Shown: piece by piece, positions 1 through 6,858 of the stretch
Layout of the letters: every line of letters starts with the position of its first letter
Numbering within the stretch: the first letter of the stretch is position 1
Source of the DNA: Pseudomonadota bacterium
GTDB taxonomy: Bacteria; Pseudomonadota; Gammaproteobacteria; Burkholderiales; Burkholderiaceae
Assembly: GCA_021778935.1 (NCBI GenBank)
Contig: JAJYBQ010000090.1
Coordinates: forward strand, 1 to 8,671
DNA: 8,671 nucleotides
Direction: 5' to 3'
Position numbers and translations under genes: made by a program
Notes under the pieces: model-generated
The model's database searches: none
What the model saw: only the letters and a program-made list of their open reading frames with translations
What the model was told of the DNA's origin: nothing

Positions 1-1437
1 CGCGGTGACACGACGAGTTTGGAGCGATTGAATGGGTGGCTTACCGATTGGATATCGCGGAACCCACCATATTCCGGATACAACTGGAAATGCGCCCAGG
101 AAGCGGCGATTCGGGTGATGCATTTGGCGGCGGCTGCCCTGATTTTGAGACAGACGAACGGGGTGTTGCATGGCCTGCGCGAATTGATCCGAACGCATCT
201 CCTTCGCATCCATCCGACGATGGCGTACGGCGTTGCGCAGGACAACAATCATGGAATCTGCGAGGCTGCCGGGATGTACATCGGTGGCGCATGGTTGCAC
301 GCTGCCGAGGGGGGGGGGCAAGGAACCCGATGGATGGAAATCGGCAAGCGGCAGCTTGAGGAACGGGCGGCGCGCCTGATTTCTGACGATGGCGGATTCA
401 GCATGTACTCGGTGACATACCACCGGGAATTTCTGGACGCAATGAGCATGGCGGAAGTTTGGCGTCGCAGCCATGGGTTGCCGGAGTTTTCGACCCGATA
501 TCGCAGACGGTTGGCGTCTGCGGCGACATGGTTGGCGGAGTGTGTACACCCGGGAAGCGGAGATGCCCCGAATATCGGGGCCAACGATGGTACGCGGCTG
601 CTGCCGCTCACGGACACCGGGTATCGGGATTTTCGGCCGAGCGTGCAGCTCGCATGTGCATTGTTTTGCAATGCCCGCGCGTATCCGCGAGAGGGTGAGT
701 GGAATGGCCCGCTCGCCTGGTTCGGAATCCCGTTGCCGGACGCGGCAATCCCGACCTTCGAATCGAGGGTGAGCAGCGAGAGCGGGTTCGCGTTCTTGAA
801 GTCGCCCTTTGAAGATGCGCAGGTTTTCTTGCGGTACCCGCATTACCGCTTTCGCCCCAGCCATGCCGACCCGCTTCATATCGATCTTTGGGTCGGGGGA
901 AAAAACGTATTGCGCGGCCCCGGGTCATATCGCTACGCGTCTGCCCCCGAATGGCTGAACTACTTTTCGGGAGTCGGCGCACACAATACCGCGCAGTTCG
1001 ACCATTCCGAGGCGATGCCGAGAATCGGACGGTTCTTGTTCGGCGACTGGTTGCGCTGTCTGAACCCTCCGAGCTTACTGTCATCCGAGGGCGATCTGCG
1101 CTTTACCGCGACCGCACTTCATGCCAAGGGTCAGACGCATCGGCGGGAAGCAATCCTTGGGCGCGGACGATTGATCGTCGTTGATACCCTTTCCGGGTTT
1201 CACGAATGCGCGGTTGTGCGATGGCGCTTGATGCCCGGAGCATGGCAAATTCTTGAGAATTCCGTACGAGGGGAGGGGATTCTGGTTGCGATGGACGCCG
1301 ATCAGCCGTTTTCGGCGCGACTGGTTGACGGATGGGAAGCGCGCTGTTACGGATCGAAGTCGCCGGTTCCGGTAATTGAAGTCGAATTTCGACGCCCCGC
1401 CCGGCTCGTAACGCGGATCGAATGGAATTGGGCATGA
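1..1437 (+). CDS. Heparinase II/III-family protein, 5'-truncated by the window edge
   Basis: The frame is open from the first base, so the true start lies upstream; the TTG at 19 is not a convincing start. About 478 residues are visible. The early part has the pattern NPPYSGYNWKCAQEAA (about 61-108), typical of the alpha-helical toroid domain of heparinase II/III-like proteins, followed by NNH at 244-252. The C-terminal beta-sandwich region has the family pattern HAD (862-870), then GPGSYRY, then AHNT (979-990). Known members are polysaccharide lyases that cleave uronic-acid glycans by beta-elimination. Members in O-antigen or exopolysaccharide clusters are mostly uncharacterised, so a lyase or editing role here is inference. 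Whether it has a signal peptide cannot be judged. The stop overlaps the next start (ATGA at 1434-1437), so it is in the same operon as the glycosyltransferase. A run of ten G lies at 309-318. Confidence 0.85.
   Translation, partial: RGDTTSLERLNGWLTDWISRNPPYSGYNWKCAQEAAIRVMHLAAAALILRQTNGVLHGLRELIRTHLLRIHPTMAYGVAQDNNHGICEAAGMYIGGAWLHAAEGGGQGTRWMEIGKRQLEERAARLISDDGGFSMYSVTYHREFLDAMSMAEVWRRSHGLPEFSTRYRRRLASAATWLAECVHPGSGDAPNIGANDGTRLLPLTDTGYRDFRPSVQLACALFCNARAYPREGEWNGPLAWFGIPLPDAAIPTFESRVSSESGFAFLKSPFEDAQVFLRYPHYRFRPSHADPLHIDLWVGGKNVLRGPGSYRYASAPEWLNYFSGVGAHNTAQFDHSEAMPRIGRFLFGDWLRCLNPPSLLSSEGDLRFTATALHAKGQTHRREAILGRGRLIVVDTLSGFHECAVVRWRLMPGAWQILENSVRGEGILVAMDADQPFSARLVDGWEARCYGSKSPVPVIEVEFRRPARLVTRIEWNWA
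309..318 (+). repeat. G10 homopolymer tract inside the coding sequence
   Basis: Ten consecutive G residues encode the end of a Glu codon and Gly-Gly-Gly. One added base would bring a stop at 357-359; one lost base would bring a stop at 377-379. Either slip would cut the protein early in the visible part. Such tracts are prone to slipped-strand errors in replication and in sequencing. Confidence 0.9.
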
Positions 1438-2615
1438 GACTGCTGGTTCTAAGCTTTTACTACCCGCCGGACTTGTGTGCGGGCTCGTTCCGGATATCGC
1501 CGCTGGTTCGCGTTTTGAGGACGGTGTTGCGGGAAGGGTCGCAAATCGACGTTGTGACGACTCTTCCGAATCGCTACAGAACATTCAGTGTCGACGCGTC
1601 CGAGACGGAGATCGAAGAAGGCCTGCGTATACGGCGAGTTGCTCTGCCCTTGCATCAAAGCGGCATGTGGGATCAGTCGAAGGCATTTCTGGCGTATGCG
1701 CGGGGCGTGCGCGCGCACGTCTCGGGACAACGATTCGACGCGGTATTCGCGACGTCGTCGCGACTGATGTCGGCGGTGCTGGGCGCATCGATCGCTCGCC
1801 GTCAAAGGGTCCCGCTCTACCTCGACATCCGAGACATTTTCGTCGATACCGTGGGCGACATCTTGCCGGTTTGGGTTGCGCGTCCCCTCGCTTCCGTATT
1901 CTCGGTCCTCGAACGCTATGCCATTGGCTCGGCGCGAAAGGTGAATCTGGTGTCTCGCGGGTTCGAACCGTACTTTCGCATGCGTTATCCCGGGAAGCCC
2001 CTTTCTTTTTTCCCCAACGGCATCGATGACGAATTCATTGGCGCAAGTAGCCCGTTTTCAGCAAATCCGGGTGTTCCGCCATACCGGGTTCTCTACGCAG
2101 GAAACCTTGGCGAAGGGCAGGGCCTGCACATGATCCTGCCTGGCTTGGCGCGCGCCATGCAAGGGCGCGCACGGTTTACCGTCATTGGCGACGGAGGTCG
2201 CAGGGAACAATTGCGGCGCGCGCTTGATGAAGCCGGAGTGGACAACGTAACGCTGCGCTCTCCGATAAGCCGTTCGGAACTCGTGGAGGAGTATCGCCAG
2301 TCGGACGTGTTATTCCTGCATCTCAACGACCATGATGCGTTCCGCAAAGTGTTGCCGTCGAAGTTGTTCGAGTATGCGTCTCTTGGAAAGCCGATCTGGG
2401 CGGGAGTCGCAGGGTATGCCGCTGATTTCGTGAAAAACGAAATCGAGAACGCTGCAGTGTTCCCGCCTTGCGATGTCGATGCGGCGGCGGCGGCATTTTC
2501 GACGCTTCGCATGCAAGCCATACGTCGCGATGCGTTTGTTCGCAAATATGCCCGCGACGTCATCATGCAGGCGATGGCGCGGGATATCGCGGAGACGCTG
2601 GAGGCGAGATCATGA
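1434..2615 (+). CDS. Family 4 glycosyltransferase (GT-B fold, WbuB-like)
   Basis: A 393-residue protein, the usual size for GT4 enzymes. It would transfer a sugar from a nucleotide donor to a lipid-linked glycan at the cytoplasmic face of the inner membrane. The N-terminus MRLLVLSFYYPPDLCAG is the typical first strand and glycine-containing loop of the acceptor domain. FPNGID (residues 193-198) marks the domain linker, YAGNLGEGQGL (221-231) opens the donor domain, and LPSKLFEYASLGKP (307-320) is the nucleotide-sugar binding motif. The pattern VLPSK-FEY-GKPI-AGVAGYAA resembles WbuB-type transferases, which add amino-deoxyhexoses such as L-FucNAc, but the donor and acceptor cannot be read from sequence. 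The start is the ATG at 1434, overlapping the upstream stop as ATGA; an in-frame ATG at 1422 is possible but would overlap more. The ribosome binding site is weak, consistent with translational coupling. Confidence 0.9.
   Translation: MRLLVLSFYYPPDLCAGSFRISPLVRVLRTVLREGSQIDVVTTLPNRYRTFSVDASETEIEEGLRIRRVALPLHQSGMWDQSKAFLAYARGVRAHVSGQRFDAVFATSSRLMSAVLGASIARRQRVPLYLDIRDIFVDTVGDILPVWVARPLASVFSVLERYAIGSARKVNLVSRGFEPYFRMRYPGKPLSFFPNGIDDEFIGASSPFSANPGVPPYRVLYAGNLGEGQGLHMILPGLARAMQGRARFTVIGDGGRREQLRRALDEAGVDNVTLRSPISRSELVEEYRQSDVLFLHLNDHDAFRKVLPSKLFEYASLGKPIWAGVAGYAADFVKNEIENAAVFPPCDVDAAAAAFSTLRMQAIRRDAFVRKYARDVIMQAMARDIAETLEARS
2600..2604 (+). promoter_or_regulatory. Ribosome binding site (GGAGG) that decides the reductase/epimerase start
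   Basis: GGAGG lies 7 nt before the ATG at 2612 and inside the end of the glycosyltransferase gene. It supports that start over the in-frame ATG at 2468, which would add 48 residues with no resemblance to a Rossmann N-terminus. Confidence 0.8.
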
Positions 2616-3559
2616 AAGTCCTCCTTACCGGCGCTACCGGGTTCGTGGGCCGCCCTCTGTATGGCGAACTAATGGCGCGAGGGCACCGTGTGGTTTCCGT
2701 GGTCCGCCGCAGCGCAGGTCTGACCGAAGAGGTGGTTGTGCCCGATATCGGTGACGCAACGGACTGGCGCGGGCCGCTCTCGGGGTGCGATGCCGTGGTG
2801 CATCTTGCGGCGCGGGTGCATGTGATGGGAGATGCGAAGAACATCGACGCGTTCGCGCGTTACCGGAGGACCAACACCGACGCAACGCTGAATCTTGCTC
2901 GGCAGGCAGCATGCGCCGGTGTTCGACGCTTCGTGTTTGTCAGCAGCATCAAGGCGGACCGCGTGGACGGGGTTGCGCTACCGGGGGAGTCGGATGCTTC
3001 AAGCGCGGAGGAGGCCTACTCGGCATCCAAATGGGAAGCCGAGCAAGGTTTGATGGAGATCGCGGCGCGGACGGGCATGGAGGTGGTGATCGTTCGTCCG
3101 CCGCTCGTCTACGGTCCGGGAGTAAAGGGGAATTTCGCGGCATTGGTGCGCTGGGTTCGCACGGGTTGGCCTTTGCCGCTAGGAGCGGTGGAAAACCGGC
3201 GCTCTCTATTGGCCGTCGACAATTTGGTTGATTTTCTGGCGCTATGCGCCGATCATGCGCGTTCCCTTCAGGCGGCAAACCAGACGTTTTCCCTTTCCGA
3301 CGGGGAGGACGTGTCCACTCCGGAGTTATTGATGCGCGTGGCTCGCGCATATCGCGTGTCTGCACGGTTGGTGCCCGTGCCTCCGGCGTGGCTGAGGTTT
3401 TTCGGTCGGATGGTGGGCAAGCAAGCAGCCGTGGAACGGCTATTGGGCTCGCTTACGGTGGACGCTACGCCGGCGCGGGTGCGACTTGGATGGCAGCCCG
3501 TGGTGACAATGGATGAGCAGCTTGCGCGAATGGCAATGGCAGAGAGGGAACCGCGGTGA
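2612..3559 (+). CDS. NAD-dependent nucleotide-sugar epimerase/4-ketoreductase (extended SDR family)
   Basis: A 315-residue extended short-chain dehydrogenase. The N-terminal Rossmann motif GATGFVG is at residues 7-13, HLAA at 64-67, SSIK at 111-114, the catalytic YxxxK as Y136/K140, and RPPLVYGPG at 162-170. The sequence style (FVFVSSIKA, then RPPLVYGPGVKGNF, PLPLG and NRRS) matches the WbpV/WbiG/WreQ subfamily. That subfamily reduces or epimerises C4 of UDP-4-keto-6-deoxy-HexNAc or UDP-HexNAc, giving UDP-D-QuiNAc, UDP-D-FucNAc or a 4-epimer. Which product is made here is inference. It overlaps the upstream gene by ATGA (2612-2615), and the sugar transferase start overlaps its stop. Placement directly before an initiating sugar-1-phosphate transferase suggests it makes that enzyme's donor. 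No 4,6-dehydratase for an earlier step is in this window. Confidence 0.88.
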   Translation: MKVLLTGATGFVGRPLYGELMARGHRVVSVVRRSAGLTEEVVVPDIGDATDWRGPLSGCDAVVHLAARVHVMGDAKNIDAFARYRRTNTDATLNLARQAACAGVRRFVFVSSIKADRVDGVALPGESDASSAEEAYSASKWEAEQGLMEIAARTGMEVVIVRPPLVYGPGVKGNFAALVRWVRTGWPLPLGAVENRRSLLAVDNLVDFLALCADHARSLQAANQTFSLSDGEDVSTPELLMRVARAYRVSARLVPVPPAWLRFFGRMVGKQAAVERLLGSLTVDATPARVRLGWQPVVTMDEQLARMAMAEREPR

Positions 3560-4116
3560 TGTTGCGCGCGCTGGACGTCGTGCTGGCTTTGGTGGGTTTG
3601 GTTCTTGCCTGGCCGGTGATGGTGCTGCTGTTCCTCGCGGGACTCGTCGATACGGGTGCTCCCATCTTTCGTCAGGTGCGCGTGGGACGAGGACGGCAGG
3701 TTTTCACGCTTTACAAGTTTCGTACGATGCGTCCCGATGCGCCGCACGTGGCTACCCATGAGGTCAGCGCGGTACTGATTACGCCGCTCGGTCATTTTCT
3801 CCGGCGTACCAAATTGGACGAGCTTCCGCAGTTGTGGAATGTGGTGCGGGGCGATATGAGTCTGGTGGGCCCCCGCCCTTGCCTGCCAAGCCAGGTGGAT
3901 CTGATTGTGGAACGCGATCGGCTTGGCGTTTTTTCGGTTCGTCCGGGAATTACGGGGCTCGCGCAAATCTCAGGCATCGACATGTCTACGCCGCGGAGGC
4001 TGGCGGAAACAGACGCGCGGATGATCGCGTCGCTGGGTGTCGGCGCATATTTGCGCTACATCCTCCTAACCGTGCTTGGAAGGGGAGGGGGCGATCGCGT
4101 CCGCCGGCCCGACTGA
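3559..4116 (+). CDS. Undecaprenyl-phosphate sugar-1-phosphate transferase (small PglC/WreU-type monotopic PGT)
   Basis: A 185-residue enzyme of the bacterial sugar transferase family. It would move a sugar-1-phosphate from UDP-sugar to undecaprenyl phosphate, the first membrane step of O-antigen or exopolysaccharide repeat assembly. Residues 7-30 are a hydrophobic re-entrant helix with a proline break (W18-P19). YKFRTM is at 52-57, the catalytic Asp-Glu dyad is D87-E88 in [10 protein letters not shown], and GPRP is at 104-107. The C-terminal GRGGGDRVR tail is common in complete small members, so it does not look truncated. It lacks the extra N-terminal transmembrane domain of WcaJ/WbaP-type enzymes. 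The ATG at 3559 overlaps the preceding stop as TGATG; GTG at 3556 is an alternative, and GAGGGA at 3544-3549 could serve either. The preceding SDR is the likely donor-forming partner, as for the Rhizobium etli WreQ/WreU pair that starts O-antigen with QuiNAc. Confidence 0.9.
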   Translation: MLRALDVVLALVGLVLAWPVMVLLFLAGLVDTGAPIFRQVRVGRGRQVFTLYKFRTMRPDAPHVATHEVSAVLITPLGHFLRRTKLDELPQLWNVVRGDMSLVGPRPCLPSQVDLIVERDRLGVFSVRPGITGLAQISGIDMSTPRRLAETDARMIASLGVGAYLRYILLTVLGRGGGDRVRRPD

Positions 4117-4158
4117 CAGTCCCGTCCAGTCGTCCCCGGGCAGGGAACGGGTTTGACG

Positions 4159-4274
4159 GGCTGTTGAAAAACCGCAGCGCGGGCCGATTCGATCCTGCGG
4201 TGCTCGCTGTACTACTCGTACACGTCCGCTCCTTGGCCGCAACGCGAACCCGCTCGCGACGTTTTTCAACAGCC
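4159..4274. repeat. 116-bp inverted-repeat element with 14-bp perfect ends
   Basis: GGCTGTTGAAAAAC at 4159-4172 is exactly complementary to GTTTTTCAACAGCC at 4261-4274. The interior is weakly complementary. Close to its centre is a small hairpin, TGTAC (4208-4212), loop TACTC, GTACA (4218-4222). The element sits between two convergent genes. It could fold as one long imperfect hairpin. It may be a dispersed REP-like or MITE-like repeat, or a bidirectional transcription barrier. No target-site duplication is obvious in the flanks, and no gene lies inside. Confidence 0.7.
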
Positions 4275-4309
4275 TGCAAATGGGTCGCTTACGATTCCGG
4301 TCCCATCGG

Positions 4310-4336
4310 AAATTCCTGCGTTTGATGCGGGAATTT
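4310..4336 (-). terminator. Candidate hairpin terminator downstream of msbA
   Basis: AAATTCCTGC (4310-4319) pairs with GCGGGAATTT (4327-4336) around a 7-nt loop. On the minus strand it starts about 20 nt after the msbA stop and ends in AAUUU rather than a long U-run. One position is a G-U wobble in plus-strand RNA but a mismatch in the minus-strand RNA. CCTGCG (4315-4320) can pair instead with CGCAGG (4339-4344). The terminator role is therefore tentative. Confidence 0.4.
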
Positions 4337-4356
4337 GTCGCAGGGTAGCGCGGCGC

Positions 4357-6180
4357 TCATGCCGCCTCGGCGGGGTGCCGCCGCACCGCGGCGGAGAACT
4401 GAATCCGGTGCAGGTTGGCGTACAACCCGCCGCGGGCCAGCAGTTCGGCATGGGTTCCCGCCTCGACGATCCGACCTTGATCCAGGGCCACGATGCGGTC
4501 GGCATGTTCGATGGTCGACAGCCGGTGAGCGACGACGAAGGTGGTCCGGCCGTGCATCAGGCGTTCGAGGGACATCTGGATGTAGCGCTCGGACTCGGAG
4601 TCGAGCGCGGAGGTCGCTTCGTCGAGCAGCAGGACGGGGGCGTTCTTCAGCAGGGCGCGGGCGATCGACAGGCGCTGGCGCTGCCCGCCCGAGAGCTTGA
4701 CGGCGTTTTCGCCGATCTGCGTGTCGAAGCCGTTGGGCAGCGATTCGATCAGCGGCAGCAGGTAGGCGGCTTCCGCCGCCGCGCGGATCTGCTCGATTCC
4801 GGCATCGCCCTCGGCGCCGTAGGCGATGTTGGCGCGGATCGTGTCGTCGAAGAGCACGACGTCCTGCGACACCAGGGCGATCTGGCGGCGCAGGCTGGCG
4901 AGCGTCAGTTCGGAGATCGGGATGCCGTCGAGCAGGATTTCCCCGTGCGTCGGACGGAGGAAGCGTGGAAGCAGGTTGACGAGCGTCGTCTTCCCGGCGC
5001 CCGAGGCGCCGACCAGCGCGATCGTCTCACCGGCGCGCACGGACAGGTCGATATGGTGCAGGGCGGGCGCGGCGGCGCCGGGGTACTCGAAGCAGACGTC
5101 GCGGAAGGTGATCGCGCCCGTCGCCCGCGTCGATTCCCGCGTACCGGTTTCCGCCTCCTGGGCCGAATCGATCATCCCGAACACGCTTTCCGCCGCCGCC
5201 GCCATGCGTGCGGTGGCGCTGTTGATGGAGGACAGGCGGCGCAGCGGCTGCAGCACCATCAATGCCGCGGTCAGGAATTCGATGAACTGGTTGCCGGTGA
5301 GCTGCCCGTGGCGGGCTTGCCACATCGCGATGGTGATGACGACGGCAATGCCGGTCGCAGCGACGATCTGCGTCGCCGGGGTCGCTGCGCCGACGGCGAT
5401 CTGCATCTTGATCGCGAAGCGGCGCAAGCGCTGATTGATGGTTTCGAACCGGCGTGTTTCGTACCCCTGGCCGCCGTAGACCTTGACGATCCGCCCGGCG
5501 TCATGCGCTTCCTGCACCGCGCGCGTCATTTCGCCCAGCATGGCCTGGCTCTCGCGGTTGAGCCGGTGGAGCCGTTTGCCGATCGAGCGCAGCACCGTGG
5601 CGATCGTCGGGCCGACGACGACGGTGAGCAGCGTCAGCCGCCAGTTGTCGAAGAGCAGCAGCCCCAGCAGCGCGAGGGTGGTGAACGATTCGCGCACGGC
5701 GGTGAGCAGCACCTCGGCGGTGAGCGCGAGGGCATTGCTCGCCTCGTTGAGGAACTTGGAGATGACGATCCCCGAGGGCGTGTTCTCGATCGTGGCCTGC
5801 GGCCAGTGGAGCAGGCGCTGGAACATTTCGCCGCGCAGGCTTACCAGGACGTTCTGCGACGCCACGTTCACGAGGTAGGAACTGGAGAAGTTCGCCACGC
5901 CGCGCACGACGAACACGCCGATGAAGGCGAGCGGCATCCAGTAACCGAATCGCGGGTCGTTGCGGATGATGCCGTGCCCGAGCAGCACCGCGGTGAGTTT
6001 GGCGATCAACCCCTGGCAGGAAGCGTCGACGGCCATCGTTACCGTCGCCAGCGCCAGGATGGGCCGGTGGGCCCACACCAGGGCGATCATGCGGCGCAGA
6101 TTGGGGTCGGTGAGGCGGCGGAAGGGGCCGGCGCGCGGTGCAACGTTCCCGGTTGGATGGATGGAGGCTTCGGAAGTCAT
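4357..6180 (-). CDS. msbA: Lipid A/lipopolysaccharide-core ABC exporter MsbA
   Basis: A 607-residue half-transporter with transmembrane and ATPase domains fused, close to the usual MsbA length. As a homodimer in the inner membrane MsbA flips core-lipid A to the periplasmic face using ATP. Residues about 30-335 form the six-helix transmembrane domain. The nucleotide-binding domain has Walker A GASGAGKT (391-398), Q-loop Q439, signature LSGGQ (496-500), Walker B LLLLDE region ending at E521, and H-loop H552. The chosen ATG at 6180 overlaps the toxin stop as TGATG, with GGTGG at 6191-6195 upstream. The ATG at 6225 would overlap the toxin by 46 nt and adds an arginine-rich tail atypical of the family. 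No promoter is evident in the short space before it, so transcription is probably shared with the toxin-antitoxin genes unless a promoter lies inside them. Its GC is higher than that of the glycan cluster. Confidence 0.92.
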   Translation of the reverse strand: MTSEASIHPTGNVAPRAGPFRRLTDPNLRRMIALVWAHRPILALATVTMAVDASCQGLIAKLTAVLLGHGIIRNDPRFGYWMPLAFIGVFVVRGVANFSSSYLVNVASQNVLVSLRGEMFQRLLHWPQATIENTPSGIVISKFLNEASNALALTAEVLLTAVRESFTTLALLGLLLFDNWRLTLLTVVVGPTIATVLRSIGKRLHRLNRESQAMLGEMTRAVQEAHDAGRIVKVYGGQGYETRRFETINQRLRRFAIKMQIAVGAATPATQIVAATGIAVVITIAMWQARHGQLTGNQFIEFLTAALMVLQPLRRLSSINSATARMAAAAESVFGMIDSAQEAETGTRESTRATGAITFRDVCFEYPGAAAPALHHIDLSVRAGETIALVGASGAGKTTLVNLLPRFLRPTHGEILLDGIPISELTLASLRRQIALVSQDVVLFDDTIRANIAYGAEGDAGIEQIRAAAEAAYLLPLIESLPNGFDTQIGENAVKLSGGQRQRLSIARALLKNAPVLLLDEATSALDSESERYIQMSLERLMHGRTTFVVAHRLSTIEHADRIVALDQGRIVEAGTHAELLARGGLYANLHRIQFSAAVRRHPAEAA

Positions 6181-6593
6181 CAGATGATTTCCACCCGCAG
6201 CCCGGCGCGGGCTGCGGCCTCGCATTGCCGACGGTCACCCGATACGAATACGTCCGCCTCCAGCACGACGGCGCTGCCGATGTGAATCGCGTCCATGGCA
6301 CGCAGCGGCGAGGATTCGAGGCTACCCATTGCCGCGCGCAATACCTCGGGAGAAAGATCGCAGAGGGCAATGTCCTCGATATCGGAAAACACCCACGACC
6401 GGATCTGACCATATTGCTCCGGGGAAATGCGATTTTCTCGTCGCAAACGGCAAAGTGCCGAGACGATTTCCGGGATCGCGATCGCCGACAGGCTGATCTC
6501 GCTTGCGCGCTCGCACCACGCAAGCACGGTTTCGGTTCCCTGTTCGCGGACGTACCGCTTGGCAAACGCGGATGAATCGAAAAATACCCGCAT
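6180..6593 (-). CDS. vapC: VapC-like PIN-domain ribonuclease toxin
   Basis: A 137-residue PIN-domain protein, the normal size for VapC toxins, which are Mg2+-dependent endoribonucleases usually cutting tRNA or rRNA. The acidic residues expected for metal binding are all present: D6 in FFDSSAFAKRY, E42, D101 in the MDAIH segment, and D120 in FVSGDRR. The toxin therefore looks catalytically intact. The start is the ATG at 6593, which overlaps the antitoxin stop as TGATG, with AGGCGG (6601-6606) 7 nt upstream. A start at 6683 would add 30 residues encoded over the antitoxin gene and is unlikely. Its own stop overlaps the msbA start. The RNA target cannot be read from sequence. GC is lower by eye than in msbA, compatible with later acquisition. 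Confidence 0.9.
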   Translation of the reverse strand: MRVFFDSSAFAKRYVREQGTETVLAWCERASEISLSAIAIPEIVSALCRLRRENRISPEQYGQIRSWVFSDIEDIALCDLSPEVLRAAMGSLESSPLRAMDAIHIGSAVVLEADVFVSGDRRQCEAAARAGLRVEII

Positions 6594-6823
6594 CAACGTT
6601 CCGCCTGGGACCGCTCCTCCAGGATGAGGTCGCTGAGCGACGCGCCGGGAAGAGCAAGAGGGTGAACGGCGCGGCGTTTCCACGACGGCAATTCCGGGCG
6701 AACCGGTACGATGTCGGCAATGGGCTTGCCGTGGCGTAAAACCCGCACCGTTTCGCCGGACTCGACCAAGTCGAAATACCGCTTGGCGTGCGCGCGGATT
6801 TCCGTGAAGCTCGCTTGTTCCAT
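6593..6823 (-). CDS. Phd/YefM-family antitoxin, partner of the PIN toxin
   Basis: A 76-residue antitoxin. The N-terminal half, with SFTEIRAHAKRYFDLVESGE and VRVLRHGKPIADIVP, is the Phd/YefM DNA-binding fold; residues about 45-76 should wrap and block the toxin. Families of this kind bind the operon's own operator, with the toxin as co-repressor. Phd-type antitoxins paired with VapC-type toxins are common, so this is a hybrid name pairing rather than an oddity. The ATG at 6823 is chosen because it begins the family fold and lies about 24 nt after the predicted transcription start. The in-frame ATG at 6853 falls in the -10 box, and that at 7003 lies beyond the promoter inside the divergent gene. 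The ribosome binding site is weak. The stop overlaps the toxin start. Confidence 0.85.
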   Translation of the reverse strand: MEQASFTEIRAHAKRYFDLVESGETVRVLRHGKPIADIVPVRPELPSWKRRAVHPLALPGASLSDLILEERSQAER

Positions 6824-6834
6824 TTCGAATCTGA

Positions 6835-6852
6835 TGTACAAAATAATGTGCA
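6835..6852. promoter_or_regulatory. Candidate antitoxin operator: TGTACA and TGTGCA palindromes 12 bp apart
   Basis: TGTACA at 6835-6840 and TGTGCA at 6847-6852 have centres 12 bp apart and cover the predicted transcription start of the antitoxin promoter. YefM, a relative of this antitoxin, is known to bind paired palindromes with a TGTACA core. A third small palindrome, CATAT-A-ATATG (6851-6861), overlaps the -10 box. Occupancy would block the promoter. Use of these sites is inferred from position and resemblance. Confidence 0.55.
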
Positions 6853-6858
6853 TATAAT
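6853..6858 (+). promoter_or_regulatory. Candidate -10 box for the GT9 gene
   Basis: A perfect TATAAT on the plus strand, overlapping the minus-strand -10 box. No good -35 hexamer lies 16-18 nt upstream and there is no extended -10 TG. If used, transcription would start near 6865 and give a leader of about 52 nt to the GTG at 6917. Confidence 0.35.

Noticed and set aside
2468..2611. An upstream in-frame start for the reductase/epimerase
   Set aside because: It would add 48 residues over the glycosyltransferase gene before the Rossmann strand. The ATG at 2612 has a good GGAGG and an ATGA junction.
4121..4160. CCCGTC/GACGGG hairpin just after the sugar transferase stop, considered as a terminator
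   Set aside because: The stem is only 6 bp with a long loop, has no U-run, and clashes with the stronger inverted repeat starting at 4159.
4066..4269. A minus-strand open frame of 67 codons across the inverted-repeat element
   Set aside because: It spans the repeat and the antisense of the sugar transferase end, is Arg-rich and has no recognisable domain. It is most likely a spurious frame created by the repeat.
4375..6285. A very long open frame (636 codons) on the plus strand opposite msbA
   Set aside because: It is the antisense shadow of a high-GC gene. Its protein is rich in Arg, Gly, Asp and Gln with no fold or motif, while the minus strand has every ABC transporter motif.
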